Shown here piece by piece: positions 9,674 to 17,630 of a DNA stretch of 64,000 nt. The translations under genes were made by a program, and so were the position numbers. Source of the DNA: Paraburkholderia sp. CNPSo 3274 (GTDB taxonomy: Bacteria; Pseudomonadota; Gammaproteobacteria; Burkholderiales; Burkholderiaceae); NCBI RefSeq assembly GCF_024206475.1, contig NZ_JAMBPR010000049.1, forward strand, positions 1 through 64,000, in the 5' to 3' direction. Each line of letters opens with the position of its first letter. Positions within the stretch are counted from its first letter, which is position 1. The notes below the pieces were generated by a model. That model was not told the DNA's origin, made no database searches, and saw nothing but the letters and a program-made list of their open reading frames with translations.

Positions 9674-9764
9674 AGGTTGGCAACGCCAGGGATGATCGAC
9701 GGCGAGCATTGTCGCAGAAACAGACCTGGGGTGAACCCCTGTGTTTGCCGCAGGTATTCCTCCA

Positions 9765-9808
9765 TTGACGCTGCGACTCCCGATGGCTATATTCGGAAAA
9801 CGTTTTCC
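9765..9808 (+). promoter_or_regulatory. udh promoter with overlapping LacI/GalR operator
   Basis: TTGACG (9765-9770), a 17-base spacer and TATATT (9788-9793) form a good sigma-70 promoter. The perfect 14-base palindrome GGAAAACGTTTTCC (9795-9808) starts one base after the -10 box and covers the expected transcription start. A bound repressor here would block initiation. The udh ATG is 41 bases downstream. Confidence 0.8.
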
Positions 9809-9848
9809 TCGCGTTAATCAATATCAAAATAATTCCCAGGGAGCCCTG

Positions 9849-10682
9849 ATGTCGCAACACACACTTGCAGCCAAACCTTTCGGTCGCCTTCTTCTTACGG
9901 GCGCGGGCGGCAATCTGGGCCGTCAGTTGCGCGGCGCGCTCGCGAACTGGGCCGACATCGTTCGCGTCAGCGACATCACGGGGCTGGGCGACGCGGCGCC
10001 GCACGAGGAAACGCGCCATGTCGACCTCTCGGATCGCGAGGCGGTCATGCAACTCGTGGAAGGCGTGGATGCGATCGTGCACCTGGGTGGCATCTCCATC
10101 GACGCGCCGTTCGACGATCTGCTCGAAGCCAACATTCGCGGCACGTACAACCTCTATGAGGCCGCGCGCAAGCACGGCATCAAGCGCATCGTCTACGCAA
10201 GCTCCAATCACGTCACGGGCTTCCATCCCGTGACGAGCGTGCTCGATACCGATGCCGCGCACCGGCCGGACAGCCTGTACGGCGTGACGAAATGCTTCGG
10301 CGAATCGCTGTCGCGCTATTACTTCGATCGCTTCGGCATGGAAACGGTATGTCTGCGCATCGGTTCGTCGTTCGAAGAACCGAAGAACGCACGCATGCTC
10401 GTCACGTTCCTGAGCTATCGCGACTTCATCGAACTCGTGCGCTGCTCGTTGTTCACCAACCGCGTGGGTCATGCGATCGTCTATGGCGTGTCGGACAATC
10501 CGGCAAGCTGGTGGGACAACAGCAAGGCGGGATTCCTGGGCTACCGGCCGCGCGACAGCTCGGCGGCGTACGCCGAGCGCTTCCCTGCCGCCGCGCCAAA
10601 CGCCGAGCTTGCGGACGCTGCGCAGCAGTATCAGGGCGGCCCGTTCGTGCTTGGCGAGCCGATGCAAGGCGCTGAACTCTAA
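9849..10682 (+). CDS. udh: Uronate dehydrogenase
   Basis: The 277-residue extended short-chain dehydrogenase closely resembles known bacterial uronate dehydrogenases. It has the Rossmann motif LLLTGAGGNLG (about 14-24), the catalytic Tyr144-x3-Lys148 in SLYGVTKCFGE, YASSNHVTGF, and the late SDNPASWWDN and GYRPRDSS blocks typical of Udh. The enzyme oxidises D-galacturonate or D-glucuronate with NAD to the aldaro-1,5-lactone (EC 1.1.1.203), the first step of the oxidative uronate route. The ATG at 9849 follows CAGGGAGCC. The gene is divergent from a LacI regulator and near dctPQM. Later pathway genes are not in this window. Confidence 0.92.
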   Translation: MSQHTLAAKPFGRLLLTGAGGNLGRQLRGALANWADIVRVSDITGLGDAAPHEETRHVDLSDREAVMQLVEGVDAIVHLGGISIDAPFDDLLEANIRGTYNLYEAARKHGIKRIVYASSNHVTGFHPVTSVLDTDAAHRPDSLYGVTKCFGESLSRYYFDRFGMETVCLRIGSSFEEPKNARMLVTFLSYRDFIELVRCSLFTNRVGHAIVYGVSDNPASWWDNSKAGFLGYRPRDSSAAYAERFPAAAPNAELADAAQQYQGGPFVLGEPMQGAEL

Positions 10683-10853
10683 TCGGACTCCTGATAAAGC
10701 GGCCGACCGGCTCGATGGCCTGTAGGCCGACCGCTCTGGCCGCGAAGCGGCTGGGCGGTGTTACGCGGCGGTTGACAGTTAGTTGCACATTTACCAGCAC
10801 CACGCGCCCACGGCCGCTTGCGCCCGCTTGCGCCCGGCGCCGGATACAACCTG

Positions 10854-10916
10854 CAGGCTGTATTTTAAAATTACAGCCTGTGATTTGTATTTTTGCTTTA
10901 CAGCGTATAGACTGTA
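10854..10916. promoter_or_regulatory. Paired inverted repeats upstream of hipBA; probable HipB operator
   Basis: In the 300-base gap after udh, a perfect inverted repeat has arms CAGGCTGTA (10854-10862) and TACAGCCTG (10872-10880) around a 9-base AT-only centre. A second, looser pair follows (TACAG at 10899-10903, CTGTA at 10912-10916). The AT-rich stretch is also the only plausible promoter region. HipB-type antitoxins autorepress through such repeats. The rest of 10683-10982 shows no gene. Confidence 0.7.
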
Positions 10917-10982
10917 TTCGACTGCCGCGCGTTTCCATTTGCATCGGCCGTTTGCATCGGCATTGAGCCGCCCGGAGTTGCC

Positions 10983-11381
10983 GTGGACTACACTCTCAAG
11001 ACCCTGAGCCAACTGCGCCCGATTCTCGTCGGCTTCCGCAAGAAGGCCGGCCTCACCCAGAAAGACGTCGCCGCGCGGCTCGGCATCTCGCAGCAAAGCT
11101 ATGCCGCGTTCGAGGCGAATCCAGAAGCGGCGAGCGTCGAGCGGCTCGTTCGGGTCTTGCGGCTCGTCGACGTCGAAATCAAGCTCGGCGCGCCCGAAGC
11201 CAAGGCCGCGCCGGTCGCAGCGAAAGCCGTGCCCCGCCCGGCGAGAACCCCTGTGGCCGCAGCCAAGATGTCGAGCGCGGCCAAGCCCCCGGCCGCCAGC
11301 AAGCGCGCCAGCGTCACGCCAGCAGCCGCAGCGCCGCAGCGCCAGTCCGCCGCCCCCCGCAAGCCGAGGGAGAACTGGTGA
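10983..11381 (+). CDS. hipB: HipB-like antitoxin, XRE-family, with long Ala/Pro/Lys-rich tail
   Basis: The 132-residue protein has an XRE helix-turn-helix at about residues 12-65 (VGFRKKAGLTQKDVAARLGISQQSYAAFE). A low-complexity tail of Ala, Pro, Ser, Lys and Arg follows (about 72-132). In HipBA pairs, HipB binds and blocks the HipA kinase and represses the operon. The tail is unusual, since the best-known HipB (E. coli) is about 88 residues, and it looks disordered and basic, which could add DNA contact. The stop overlaps the hipA start (GTGA), pointing to translational coupling. Repeats upstream fit autoregulation. Confidence 0.88.
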   Translation: MDYTLKTLSQLRPILVGFRKKAGLTQKDVAARLGISQQSYAAFEANPEAASVERLVRVLRLVDVEIKLGAPEAKAAPVAAKAVPRPARTPVAAAKMSSAAKPPAASKRASVTPAAAAPQRQSAAPRKPRENW

Positions 11382-12709
11382 GCGCACGCCCACGCCTGCC
11401 CAACCGGCTCGACCTGTGGATGAACGGCCTCCCGGTGGGCTACTGGGAGAACGTGCGCGGCAACGAACGCCTTGTGTACCTCGACAGCTGGCTAGACGAC
11501 GAACAAGGCCGCCCTCTTTCCCTCTCGCTGCCGTTCACGCCCGGCAACCAGCCGTATCGCGGCCAGATCGTCGCGGATTATTTCGACAATCTGCTGCCGG
11601 ACAGCGACCGCATCCGCAGACGCATCGCCGCTCGCTACCAGGCTGGCGGCACCTCGCCGTTCGAGTTGCTCGCCGCGCTCGGCCGCGATTGCGTGGGCGC
11701 GCTGCAGATTCTTCCCGCCGGCGAAGCGCCCGCCAGCCTGAAGAGCATCAAGGGGCGCGCCCTGAGCGAAGGCGACATCGCGCAACTGCTGCGCGAAACC
11801 ACCGCCACGCCGCATGCGGGCGAGCACGATGCCGTGGACAGCCTGCGGCTGTCGATCGCCGGGGCGCAGGAAAAGACCGCGCTGCTGCGGCATGGCGGGC
11901 AGTGGCTGCTTCCGCAGGGCAGCACGCCGACCACGCACATTCTGAAGCTGCCGCTCGGCCTCGTCGGCAACATGCGCGCCGACATGCGCACCTCGGTGGA
12001 AAACGAGTGGCTGTGCACGCAGATCATCGCGGCCTACGGTTTGCCCGTCGCGCCGTGCGAAATCGCGCAATTCGAGGACGCGAAGGCGCTGGTCGTGGAG
12101 CGCTTCGACCGGCGTCTTTCCAGCGACGCCAGATGGATCGTGCGCCTGCCCCAGGAGGATCTGTGCCAGGCCACGGGCACGTCCGGCCTCGCCAAATACG
12201 AAGCCGACGGCGGCCCTGGCATCGACGCGATCATGCAAGTGCTGGACGGCTCCGCGCAGGCCACGGCCGACCGCCGCAACTTCTTCGTCACGCAAATTGT
12301 CTTCTGGCTGCTCGCGGCAACGGACGGCCACGCGAAGAACTACAGCATCGCGCTGCTCCCCGGCAGCCAGTACGCCGCCACGCCGCTCTACGACGTGCTC
12401 AGCGCGCATCCTGTCGTCGGCCGGGGCCGCAATCATATTGCGCCGCAGCGCGTGAGCCTTGCGATGGCCGTGTGCGGACGCAACCGGCACTATCGCGTCG
12501 AGGAGATCTATCCGCGGCACTGGATCGCGCAAGGCCAGCGCGTGGGATTCGCCGCGGCGGACGTTGAAGCGATGCTCGCGCAGGTGGCGGCGCAAACGCC
12601 TCGCGTAATCGAAGCCGTCTCGGCGCAGATCCCCGCCGAATTCCCCGCAGACGTAGCCGACGCCGTTTTCGCCGGCATGCGCAGGCTCGCCGCGAGGCTT
12701 ACCGCTTAG
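11378..12709 (+). CDS. hipA: HipA-like serine/threonine kinase toxin
   Basis: The 443-residue HipA-family kinase has an N-terminal HipA domain (about 10-110) and a C-terminal kinase domain. Visible features are LSIAGAQEKTALL (Ser159 matches the autophosphorylated Ser150 region of E. coli HipA), THILKLP, ENEWLCTQIIAAYGLPVAPC, the catalytic loop ATDGHAKN (Asp316, Asn321) and YDVL (Asp339) for metal binding. E. coli HipA phosphorylates glutamyl-tRNA synthetase and induces dormancy; the target here is not known. The GTG start overlaps the hipB stop and follows AGGGAG. All key residues look intact, so an active toxin is likely. Confidence 0.92.
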   Translation: MSARPRLPNRLDLWMNGLPVGYWENVRGNERLVYLDSWLDDEQGRPLSLSLPFTPGNQPYRGQIVADYFDNLLPDSDRIRRRIAARYQAGGTSPFELLAALGRDCVGALQILPAGEAPASLKSIKGRALSEGDIAQLLRETTATPHAGEHDAVDSLRLSIAGAQEKTALLRHGGQWLLPQGSTPTTHILKLPLGLVGNMRADMRTSVENEWLCTQIIAAYGLPVAPCEIAQFEDAKALVVERFDRRLSSDARWIVRLPQEDLCQATGTSGLAKYEADGGPGIDAIMQVLDGSAQATADRRNFFVTQIVFWLLAATDGHAKNYSIALLPGSQYAATPLYDVLSAHPVVGRGRNHIAPQRVSLAMAVCGRNRHYRVEEIYPRHWIAQGQRVGFAAADVEAMLAQVAAQTPRVIEAVSAQIPAEFPADVADAVFAGMRRLAARLTA

Positions 12710-12715
12710 GCGAAA

Positions 12716-13624
12716 TCAGCTGCACGCAAGCTGCTCGTCGTCGATCGCGCGCGTGAGCAGGTCGAGAAAGGCCTGCATGGTTTGCGGCAGCGTGCGGCCC
12801 GCCATTGTCTGGATTTGCAGCGTGCGCTGATGCAGCTCCGGGTTCGTGAGCGGCACGGCGGCAAGCCCCTCCACTTCGAGACGGCCGCGCACGGTGAGAA
12901 AACCGGTGAACGTCACGGCATCGGTCAGGCGTACGAATCTTTGCAACGCCACATGATAGTTGCTGACAAACACCGGCTCGAAGATCAACCCGTCGAGGCT
13001 GCACGCGATGTCGAGGAGCTGGCGGATCGTCACACCCTGGCTGTTCATGGCGACCGGCCACGGGATCAAATCGCGCAACGACAGCGACTCCCGCGCCGCC
13101 AGCGGATGATCGCGCCGCATGAGCGCGAATATCGGTGCGCGCTGCGAATAGTGCACGGCAATCTCTTTCTCCGGCGCGAGGCTGAAGCACAGCGCGATAT
13201 CGGCCGTGCCCTCCCGCACACGCTGCGTCGCAACAGAAGGCGCCGAGACGTCCAGCTGAAAATGCGTTTGCGGATACGTCCTGAGAAAGTGCGCGAACAC
13301 CTGCGGCAAAAAATCCGGCGCGAGGCCTTCGGAACTTGCAATGCGTAGCGTCGCGCGGCCCCCTTCGCTCAGCCCGCGAATCTCGCCGACCACGCGCTCC
13401 GTTTCGAGCAGGCTGCGCCGGGCGTGCTCGGCGAGCAGGCGCCCTGCCTCGCTCAGCACCATGCCGCGCGGGCGCCGTTCGAATAAAGGCGTGCCGAGTT
13501 CCTCTTCGAGCCGGGCGATCTGGCGGCTGAGCGCAGAAACGGCGACGTAAAGCCGCTCGGACGCCTTGCTCAGCGAGCCGCTGCGGGCCACTTCCAGAAA
13601 ATAGCGCAGTGCGGTGTTGTCCAT
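12716..13624 (-). CDS. LysR-family transcriptional regulator
   Basis: The 302-residue protein has a LysR HTH (LRYFLEVARSGSLSKASERLYVAVSALSRQIARLEEELGTPLF, about 5-48) and an effector domain with ATLRIASSEGLAPDFLP. It ends 6 bases from the end of hipA (convergent) and is divergent from an M20 peptidase/MHS transporter operon it probably controls. The ATG at 13624 places the HTH at the usual distance from the N-terminus. The in-frame ATG at 13675 would add 17 residues and run through a perfect 19-base palindrome, so the shorter start is preferred. Confidence 0.87.
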   Translation of the reverse strand: MDNTALRYFLEVARSGSLSKASERLYVAVSALSRQIARLEEELGTPLFERRPRGMVLSEAGRLLAEHARRSLLETERVVGEIRGLSEGGRATLRIASSEGLAPDFLPQVFAHFLRTYPQTHFQLDVSAPSVATQRVREGTADIALCFSLAPEKEIAVHYSQRAPIFALMRRDHPLAARESLSLRDLIPWPVAMNSQGVTIRQLLDIACSLDGLIFEPVFVSNYHVALQRFVRLTDAVTFTGFLTVRGRLEVEGLAAVPLTNPELHQRTLQIQTMAGRTLPQTMQAFLDLLTRAIDDEQLACS

Positions 13625-13647
13625 GTCGATGAGCGCGGTCCCGTCCG

Positions 13648-13691
13648 CTTTGCCGTTTCGGCAAAGATAAATCACAAATATTGTAATTGTG
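13648..13691. promoter_or_regulatory. Two inverted repeats in the LysR/M20 divergent region
   Basis: A perfect repeat CTTTGCCG / CGGCAAAG (13648-13655 and 13659-13666, 3-base centre) is followed by CACAA / TTGTG (13673-13677 and 13687-13691) in an AT-rich stretch. They lie between the divergent LysR gene and M20 peptidase gene and are the likely LysR recognition and activation sites. This is inferred from symmetry and position. Confidence 0.55.
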
Positions 13692-13755
13692 CAGAAATAT
13701 CGGCGGTTGCAGGATCGTTCGACAGCTTCAGACGGCCTAATACAGACGGAGACGC

Positions 13756-15177
13756 ATGTTGACCCGTGACACCGCCATTCAAACCGCAGCCGGTCAATAC
13801 GATTCAGGCCGCTTCCTGAACGATCTGCGCCGCCGCGTGGCGTTTCGCACCGAGAGCCAGGAGCCGGAGAGCGGCGGCCGTTTGCGCGGCTATCTGGACG
13901 AGGAACTCACACCGCTCCTCACCCAACTGGGCTTCACCTGCCGGGTCGTCGAGAATCCCGCCAAAGGCGCGGGCCCGTTCCTGATTGCCCACCGCCACGA
14001 AGACGATGCGCTGCCCACCGTGCTCAGCTACGGTCACTGCGACGTGGTGCGCGGCTACGACGCGCAATGGCGCGCGGGCCTCACGCCGTGGGACGTGACC
14101 GTCGACGGAGAGCGCTGGTACGGCCGCGGCACCGCCGACAACAAAGGCCAGCACAGCATCAACCTCGCGGCACTCGAGGCCGTGCTCGACGCGCGCTGCG
14201 GCAAGCTCGGCTTCAACCTCAAGCTGCTCTTCGAAACGGGCGAGGAAGTCGGCTCGCCGGGCCTGCACGAACTGTGCACCCGCTTGCGCGACGAACTCGC
14301 GGCCGACGTGCTGATCGCCTCCGACGGACCGCGCCTCTCCGCGCACCGCCCGACGATCTTTCTCGGCTCGCGCGGCCTCGTCAATTTCAAGCTCGAACTC
14401 ACGCTGCGCGAAGGCGGCCATCATTCGGGCAACTGGGGCGGCCTGCTGCGCAATCCGGGCGTCGTGCTCGCGAACGCGATCGCCTCGATGGTCGACGCGC
14501 GCGGCAAGATCCTCGTAGAAGGCCTGCGCCCGCCGCCGGTTCCGGAATCCGTGCGCCGCGCGCTTGCCGATATTCGCGTGGGCGGCAATCCGGGCGAGCC
14601 CGAGGTCGATCGCGACTACGGCGAGCCGGGCCTCACGCCAACCGAGCGCGTGTTCGGCTGGAACAATCTGGAAGTGCTTGCGTTCCGCACGGGCAACCCC
14701 GAGAAACCCGTGAACGCGATTCCGCCGCACTCCATCGCTTACATGCAGATCCGCTTCGTCGTGGGCACAAACTGGCAGAACCTCGAACACATCGTGCGCG
14801 CGCACCTCGACGAGCACGGCTTCGACATGATCGAACTCGAGGTGGAGCGCGGCGCGCCGGCCACGCGTGTCGATCCCGACAACGCCTGGGTGCAGTGGGC
14901 GCTGCGCTCGCTGCGCGAGACCACGGGAGCCGACCCGGTGCTGCTGCCGAACCTGGGCGGCACGCTGCCCAACGACGTATTCTCCGAGGTGCTCGGCATG
15001 CCCACGCTCTGGGTGCCGCATTCGTATCCAGGCTGCTCGCAGCACGCGCCGAACGAGCACCTGCTCGGCCCGGTCGTGCGCGACGGTCTGCGCATCATGG
15101 CTGGCCTCTTCTGGGACCTCGGCGCAAGAGAGGCCGGCGCGTCCAATCCCGCACCGCATCCAACAACGCTTGCATGA
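13756..15177 (+). CDS. M20-family metallopeptidase / amidohydrolase
   Basis: The 473-residue zinc hydrolase has the M20 motifs SYGHCDVV (about 93-100; metal His plus catalytic Asp), GRGTADNKGQ (about 119-128; bridging Asp) and ETGEEVGS (about 156-163; catalytic Glu then metal Glu), then a dimerisation insert and a C-terminal metal His in YPGCSQHAPNEH. The family cleaves dipeptides or N-acyl/carbamoyl amino acids, probably in the cytoplasm since there is no signal peptide. GGAG lies 4 bases before the ATG. It is the first gene of a three-gene run with an MHS transporter (10 bases after) and a serine hydrolase. The substrate is unknown. Confidence 0.88.
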   Translation: MLTRDTAIQTAAGQYDSGRFLNDLRRRVAFRTESQEPESGGRLRGYLDEELTPLLTQLGFTCRVVENPAKGAGPFLIAHRHEDDALPTVLSYGHCDVVRGYDAQWRAGLTPWDVTVDGERWYGRGTADNKGQHSINLAALEAVLDARCGKLGFNLKLLFETGEEVGSPGLHELCTRLRDELAADVLIASDGPRLSAHRPTIFLGSRGLVNFKLELTLREGGHHSGNWGGLLRNPGVVLANAIASMVDARGKILVEGLRPPPVPESVRRALADIRVGGNPGEPEVDRDYGEPGLTPTERVFGWNNLEVLAFRTGNPEKPVNAIPPHSIAYMQIRFVVGTNWQNLEHIVRAHLDEHGFDMIELEVERGAPATRVDPDNAWVQWALRSLRETTGADPVLLPNLGGTLPNDVFSEVLGMPTLWVPHSYPGCSQHAPNEHLLGPVVRDGLRIMAGLFWDLGAREAGASNPAPHPTTLA

Positions 15178-15187
15178 GGACGTCCCC

Positions 15188-16495
15188 ATGAGCATCGATT
15201 CCCTCCCCGCGCACGGCAGCGAACCCTGGTCAGAGCCCGCTCAGAGCACTTCAGGCAAGAACGTCTCGCGGCTCATCCTCGCGACTTCGATAGGTAACGC
15301 GCTCGAATTCTATGACCTGCTAGCGTACGGCTACTTCGCCTCGACGCTCTCGAAACTCTTCTTCCCCGTTCACAACGCGACGATGTCGCTGCTGCTCACG
15401 CTCGGCACATTCGCGCTCTCGTACCTCGCGCGGCCGTTCGGCGCGCTCGTGCTCGGCTCATACAGCGACCGCAAGGGCCGCAAGGCGTCGCTCACGCTCT
15501 CCATTGCGATGATGACGATCGGCACCGGTATGGTCGCGCTGATGCCCACCTACGCGACGATTGGCATACTCGCGCCCATCGGCCTTTTTGCCTCGCGTCT
15601 TCTGCAAGGCTTTTCGGCGGGCGGCGAGTTCGGCAGTTCCACCGCCTTCCTGATCGAGCACGCGCCGCAGCGCAGCGGTTTCATGTCGAGCTGGCAGTTC
15701 TCGAGCCAGGGCGCGAGTACGCTGCTCGTCTCCTTGTTCGGCGCGGTGCTGACGGGCACGCTCACGCAGCCGCAGCTCGAAGGCTGGGGCTGGCGCATTC
15801 CCTTCTTGTTCGGTGTGCTGATTGGGCCCGTCGGACTATATATCCGCAGACGCATGGACGAAACGCCCGAATTCGAGCGCATCGAAAAAGCCGAGTCGCC
15901 CGTGCGTGAGTTGTTCGCCACGCAGAAGGCGGGCGTGATTGCATCGATTGGCGTGCTGATCCTGACCACGTCGGCCCAATACGTGCTCCTCTACATGCCG
16001 ACCTATGCTGCGCGACAGCTCGGCCTCGCGCCTTCGTCGGGCTTTATCGCCACGCTCGTGGCCGGCCTGATCGCCATCGTGCTCACGCCGATCGTGGGCC
16101 ACTGGTCGGACAAAGTGGGCCGCACGCGCATCATGTTCGTGGCGGGCGTGCTGTTCCTGCTGACCGTCTATCCCGCGTTCATGTTCGTGAACGCCCATCC
16201 TTCGCTGACCACGCTGCTGGCCGCCGTGGTCTGGATCGCGGTGCTGAAAGTCACCTATTTCGCCTCGATTCCGGCGCTCATGGCCAGCTTCTTCCCCACG
16301 CGCACGCGCACCACGGGCATGGCGCTCGCCTACAACGTCGGCACGACCGTGTTCGGCGGCTTCACGCCGCTGGTCGTGGCCGCGCTCATTGCGGCGACGG
16401 GCAACAATCTCGCGCCGGGGCTCTGGCTGATGTTCGCGGCAGTGTTGAGCCTCGTTACGCTGAGCTGGGCGCGCGTACGCCTCGATGCCCGTTGA
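15188..16495 (+). CDS. MHS-family MFS transporter
   Basis: The 435-residue carrier has about 12 membrane helices and metabolite:H+ symporter marks: ATSIGNALEFYDLLAYGYFA near the N-terminus, the loop SYSDRKGRKASLT between helices 2 and 3, and LQGFSAGGEFGSS. It would import an organic acid or amide in symport with protons. The ATG at 15188 follows AGGA and is only 10 bases after the M20 gene, so the hydrolase and carrier are co-transcribed and probably handle the same compound. It overlaps no other gene if the next start at 16536 is correct. Confidence 0.9.
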   Translation: MSIDSLPAHGSEPWSEPAQSTSGKNVSRLILATSIGNALEFYDLLAYGYFASTLSKLFFPVHNATMSLLLTLGTFALSYLARPFGALVLGSYSDRKGRKASLTLSIAMMTIGTGMVALMPTYATIGILAPIGLFASRLLQGFSAGGEFGSSTAFLIEHAPQRSGFMSSWQFSSQGASTLLVSLFGAVLTGTLTQPQLEGWGWRIPFLFGVLIGPVGLYIRRRMDETPEFERIEKAESPVRELFATQKAGVIASIGVLILTTSAQYVLLYMPTYAARQLGLAPSSGFIATLVAGLIAIVLTPIVGHWSDKVGRTRIMFVAGVLFLLTVYPAFMFVNAHPSLTTLLAAVVWIAVLKVTYFASIPALMASFFPTRTRTTGMALAYNVGTTVFGGFTPLVVAALIAATGNNLAPGLWLMFAAVLSLVTLSWARVRLDAR

Positions 16496-16535
16496 ACCGG
16501 CGCCGTACATGAACGCAAAAAGGAAACACGCACGT

Positions 16536-17630
16536 ATGCAACACGAGTTGCCGCAGGAAATTCAGGACGCCATTCAGTTTTCCGTCGATCACGAATCGGC
16601 ATGGGACCGTAACGCCGATGGCAACTTCGGCGTGCACGTAAATGACCCGCCGCCATGGAACCGCTTGCTCGGCCCCATTCACGATCGCGGCCCGGTGTCC
16701 GGCGCCATCGCTGTGAATGGGCGCCCGCTCGCGCAATGGGGCGAGCCCGATCGGCCCGATCTGACCTTCAGCATTGCGAAGACGTATCTGGCGCTGCTCG
16801 CGGGCGTGGCGCACGACCGCGGCCTCCTGCCCGATCCCGACGAGCCCGTACACGTGCGAGTCCCAGGCATCGGCTTCGACGATGACCACAATGCGCGGGT
16901 CACGTGGACGCATCTGCTGCAACAAACGAGCGAATGGCAAGGCAAGTGCTTCGGCCTTTCCGATCAAGCCGATCACTATCGCGCCGTCACGTTCGGCGAG
17001 CCGCCCAACGGGAAGAAGGGCGATTTGCGCCCTTTGCGCGCGCCCGGCTCGTATTGGGAATACAACGACGTGCGCATCAACCAGCTTTCGCTCGCGCTCC
17101 TGCATCTGTTCTGTCGTTCGTTACCCGAAGTATTTCGCGAGACGATCATGAGACCCGTTGGCGCGAGCGAGAACTGGCAATGGGTCGGTTACGACGACAC
17201 GTGGATCGACCAGGGTGGCAAACGCGTGCAGTCGGTGCCAGGCGGCTCGCATTGGGGCGGCGGCATGTCGGTGAGCGCAAACGACCAGTTGAAGGTCGCG
17301 CAAATGCTGCTCGACGATGGCGTAGCCTCGGGCCGCCGCGTGCTGTCGAGCGAATGGATCGCGCGCATGCGCACGCCCTGCCCGCTCGCGCCGTTCTACG
17401 GCTCGCTGGTCTGGCTCAACACGGGGCGGCGCATGTTTCCGGACCTGCCCGAGTCGAGCTGGTTTGGCGTTGGCGCGGGCAGTTCGTTCATGTGGATCGA
17501 GCCCGAGCGCAAGATCGCGTTGATCGTGCGCTGGCTCGATTCGCAATTCGCCGATGCGTTCTTCGGCAAGATGCTGCACGCCGTGGATGCCGTGTGCGCA
17601 CGCCAGGGCACGAGCACGCTGGGGACCTAG
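16536..17630 (+). CDS. Serine hydrolase, beta-lactamase/esterase family
   Basis: The 364-residue protein has a class C beta-lactamase-like fold with the SxxK motif as SIAK (Ser79, Lys82) and a YND element (Tyr176) in the place of the usual YxN. It lacks a clear signal peptide, so a cytoplasmic esterase or amidase is likelier than a secreted beta-lactamase. The start at 16536 has AAGGAAA upstream at a rather long distance; ATGs at 16485 (overlapping the MFS gene) and 16509 are alternatives. It is third in the M20/MHS operon. Its stop overlaps the stop of the opposite gene through CTAG at 17627-17630. Confidence 0.82.
   Translation: MQHELPQEIQDAIQFSVDHESAWDRNADGNFGVHVNDPPPWNRLLGPIHDRGPVSGAIAVNGRPLAQWGEPDRPDLTFSIAKTYLALLAGVAHDRGLLPDPDEPVHVRVPGIGFDDDHNARVTWTHLLQQTSEWQGKCFGLSDQADHYRAVTFGEPPNGKKGDLRPLRAPGSYWEYNDVRINQLSLALLHLFCRSLPEVFRETIMRPVGASENWQWVGYDDTWIDQGGKRVQSVPGGSHWGGGMSVSANDQLKVAQMLLDDGVASGRRVLSSEWIARMRTPCPLAPFYGSLVWLNTGRRMFPDLPESSWFGVGAGSSFMWIEPERKIALIVRWLDSQFADAFFGKMLHAVDAVCARQGTSTLGT

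Noticed and set aside
16536-17630. Serine hydrolase as a true beta-lactamase resistance gene
   Set aside because: It lacks a signal peptide and has a non-standard YxN element; operon context points to catabolism.
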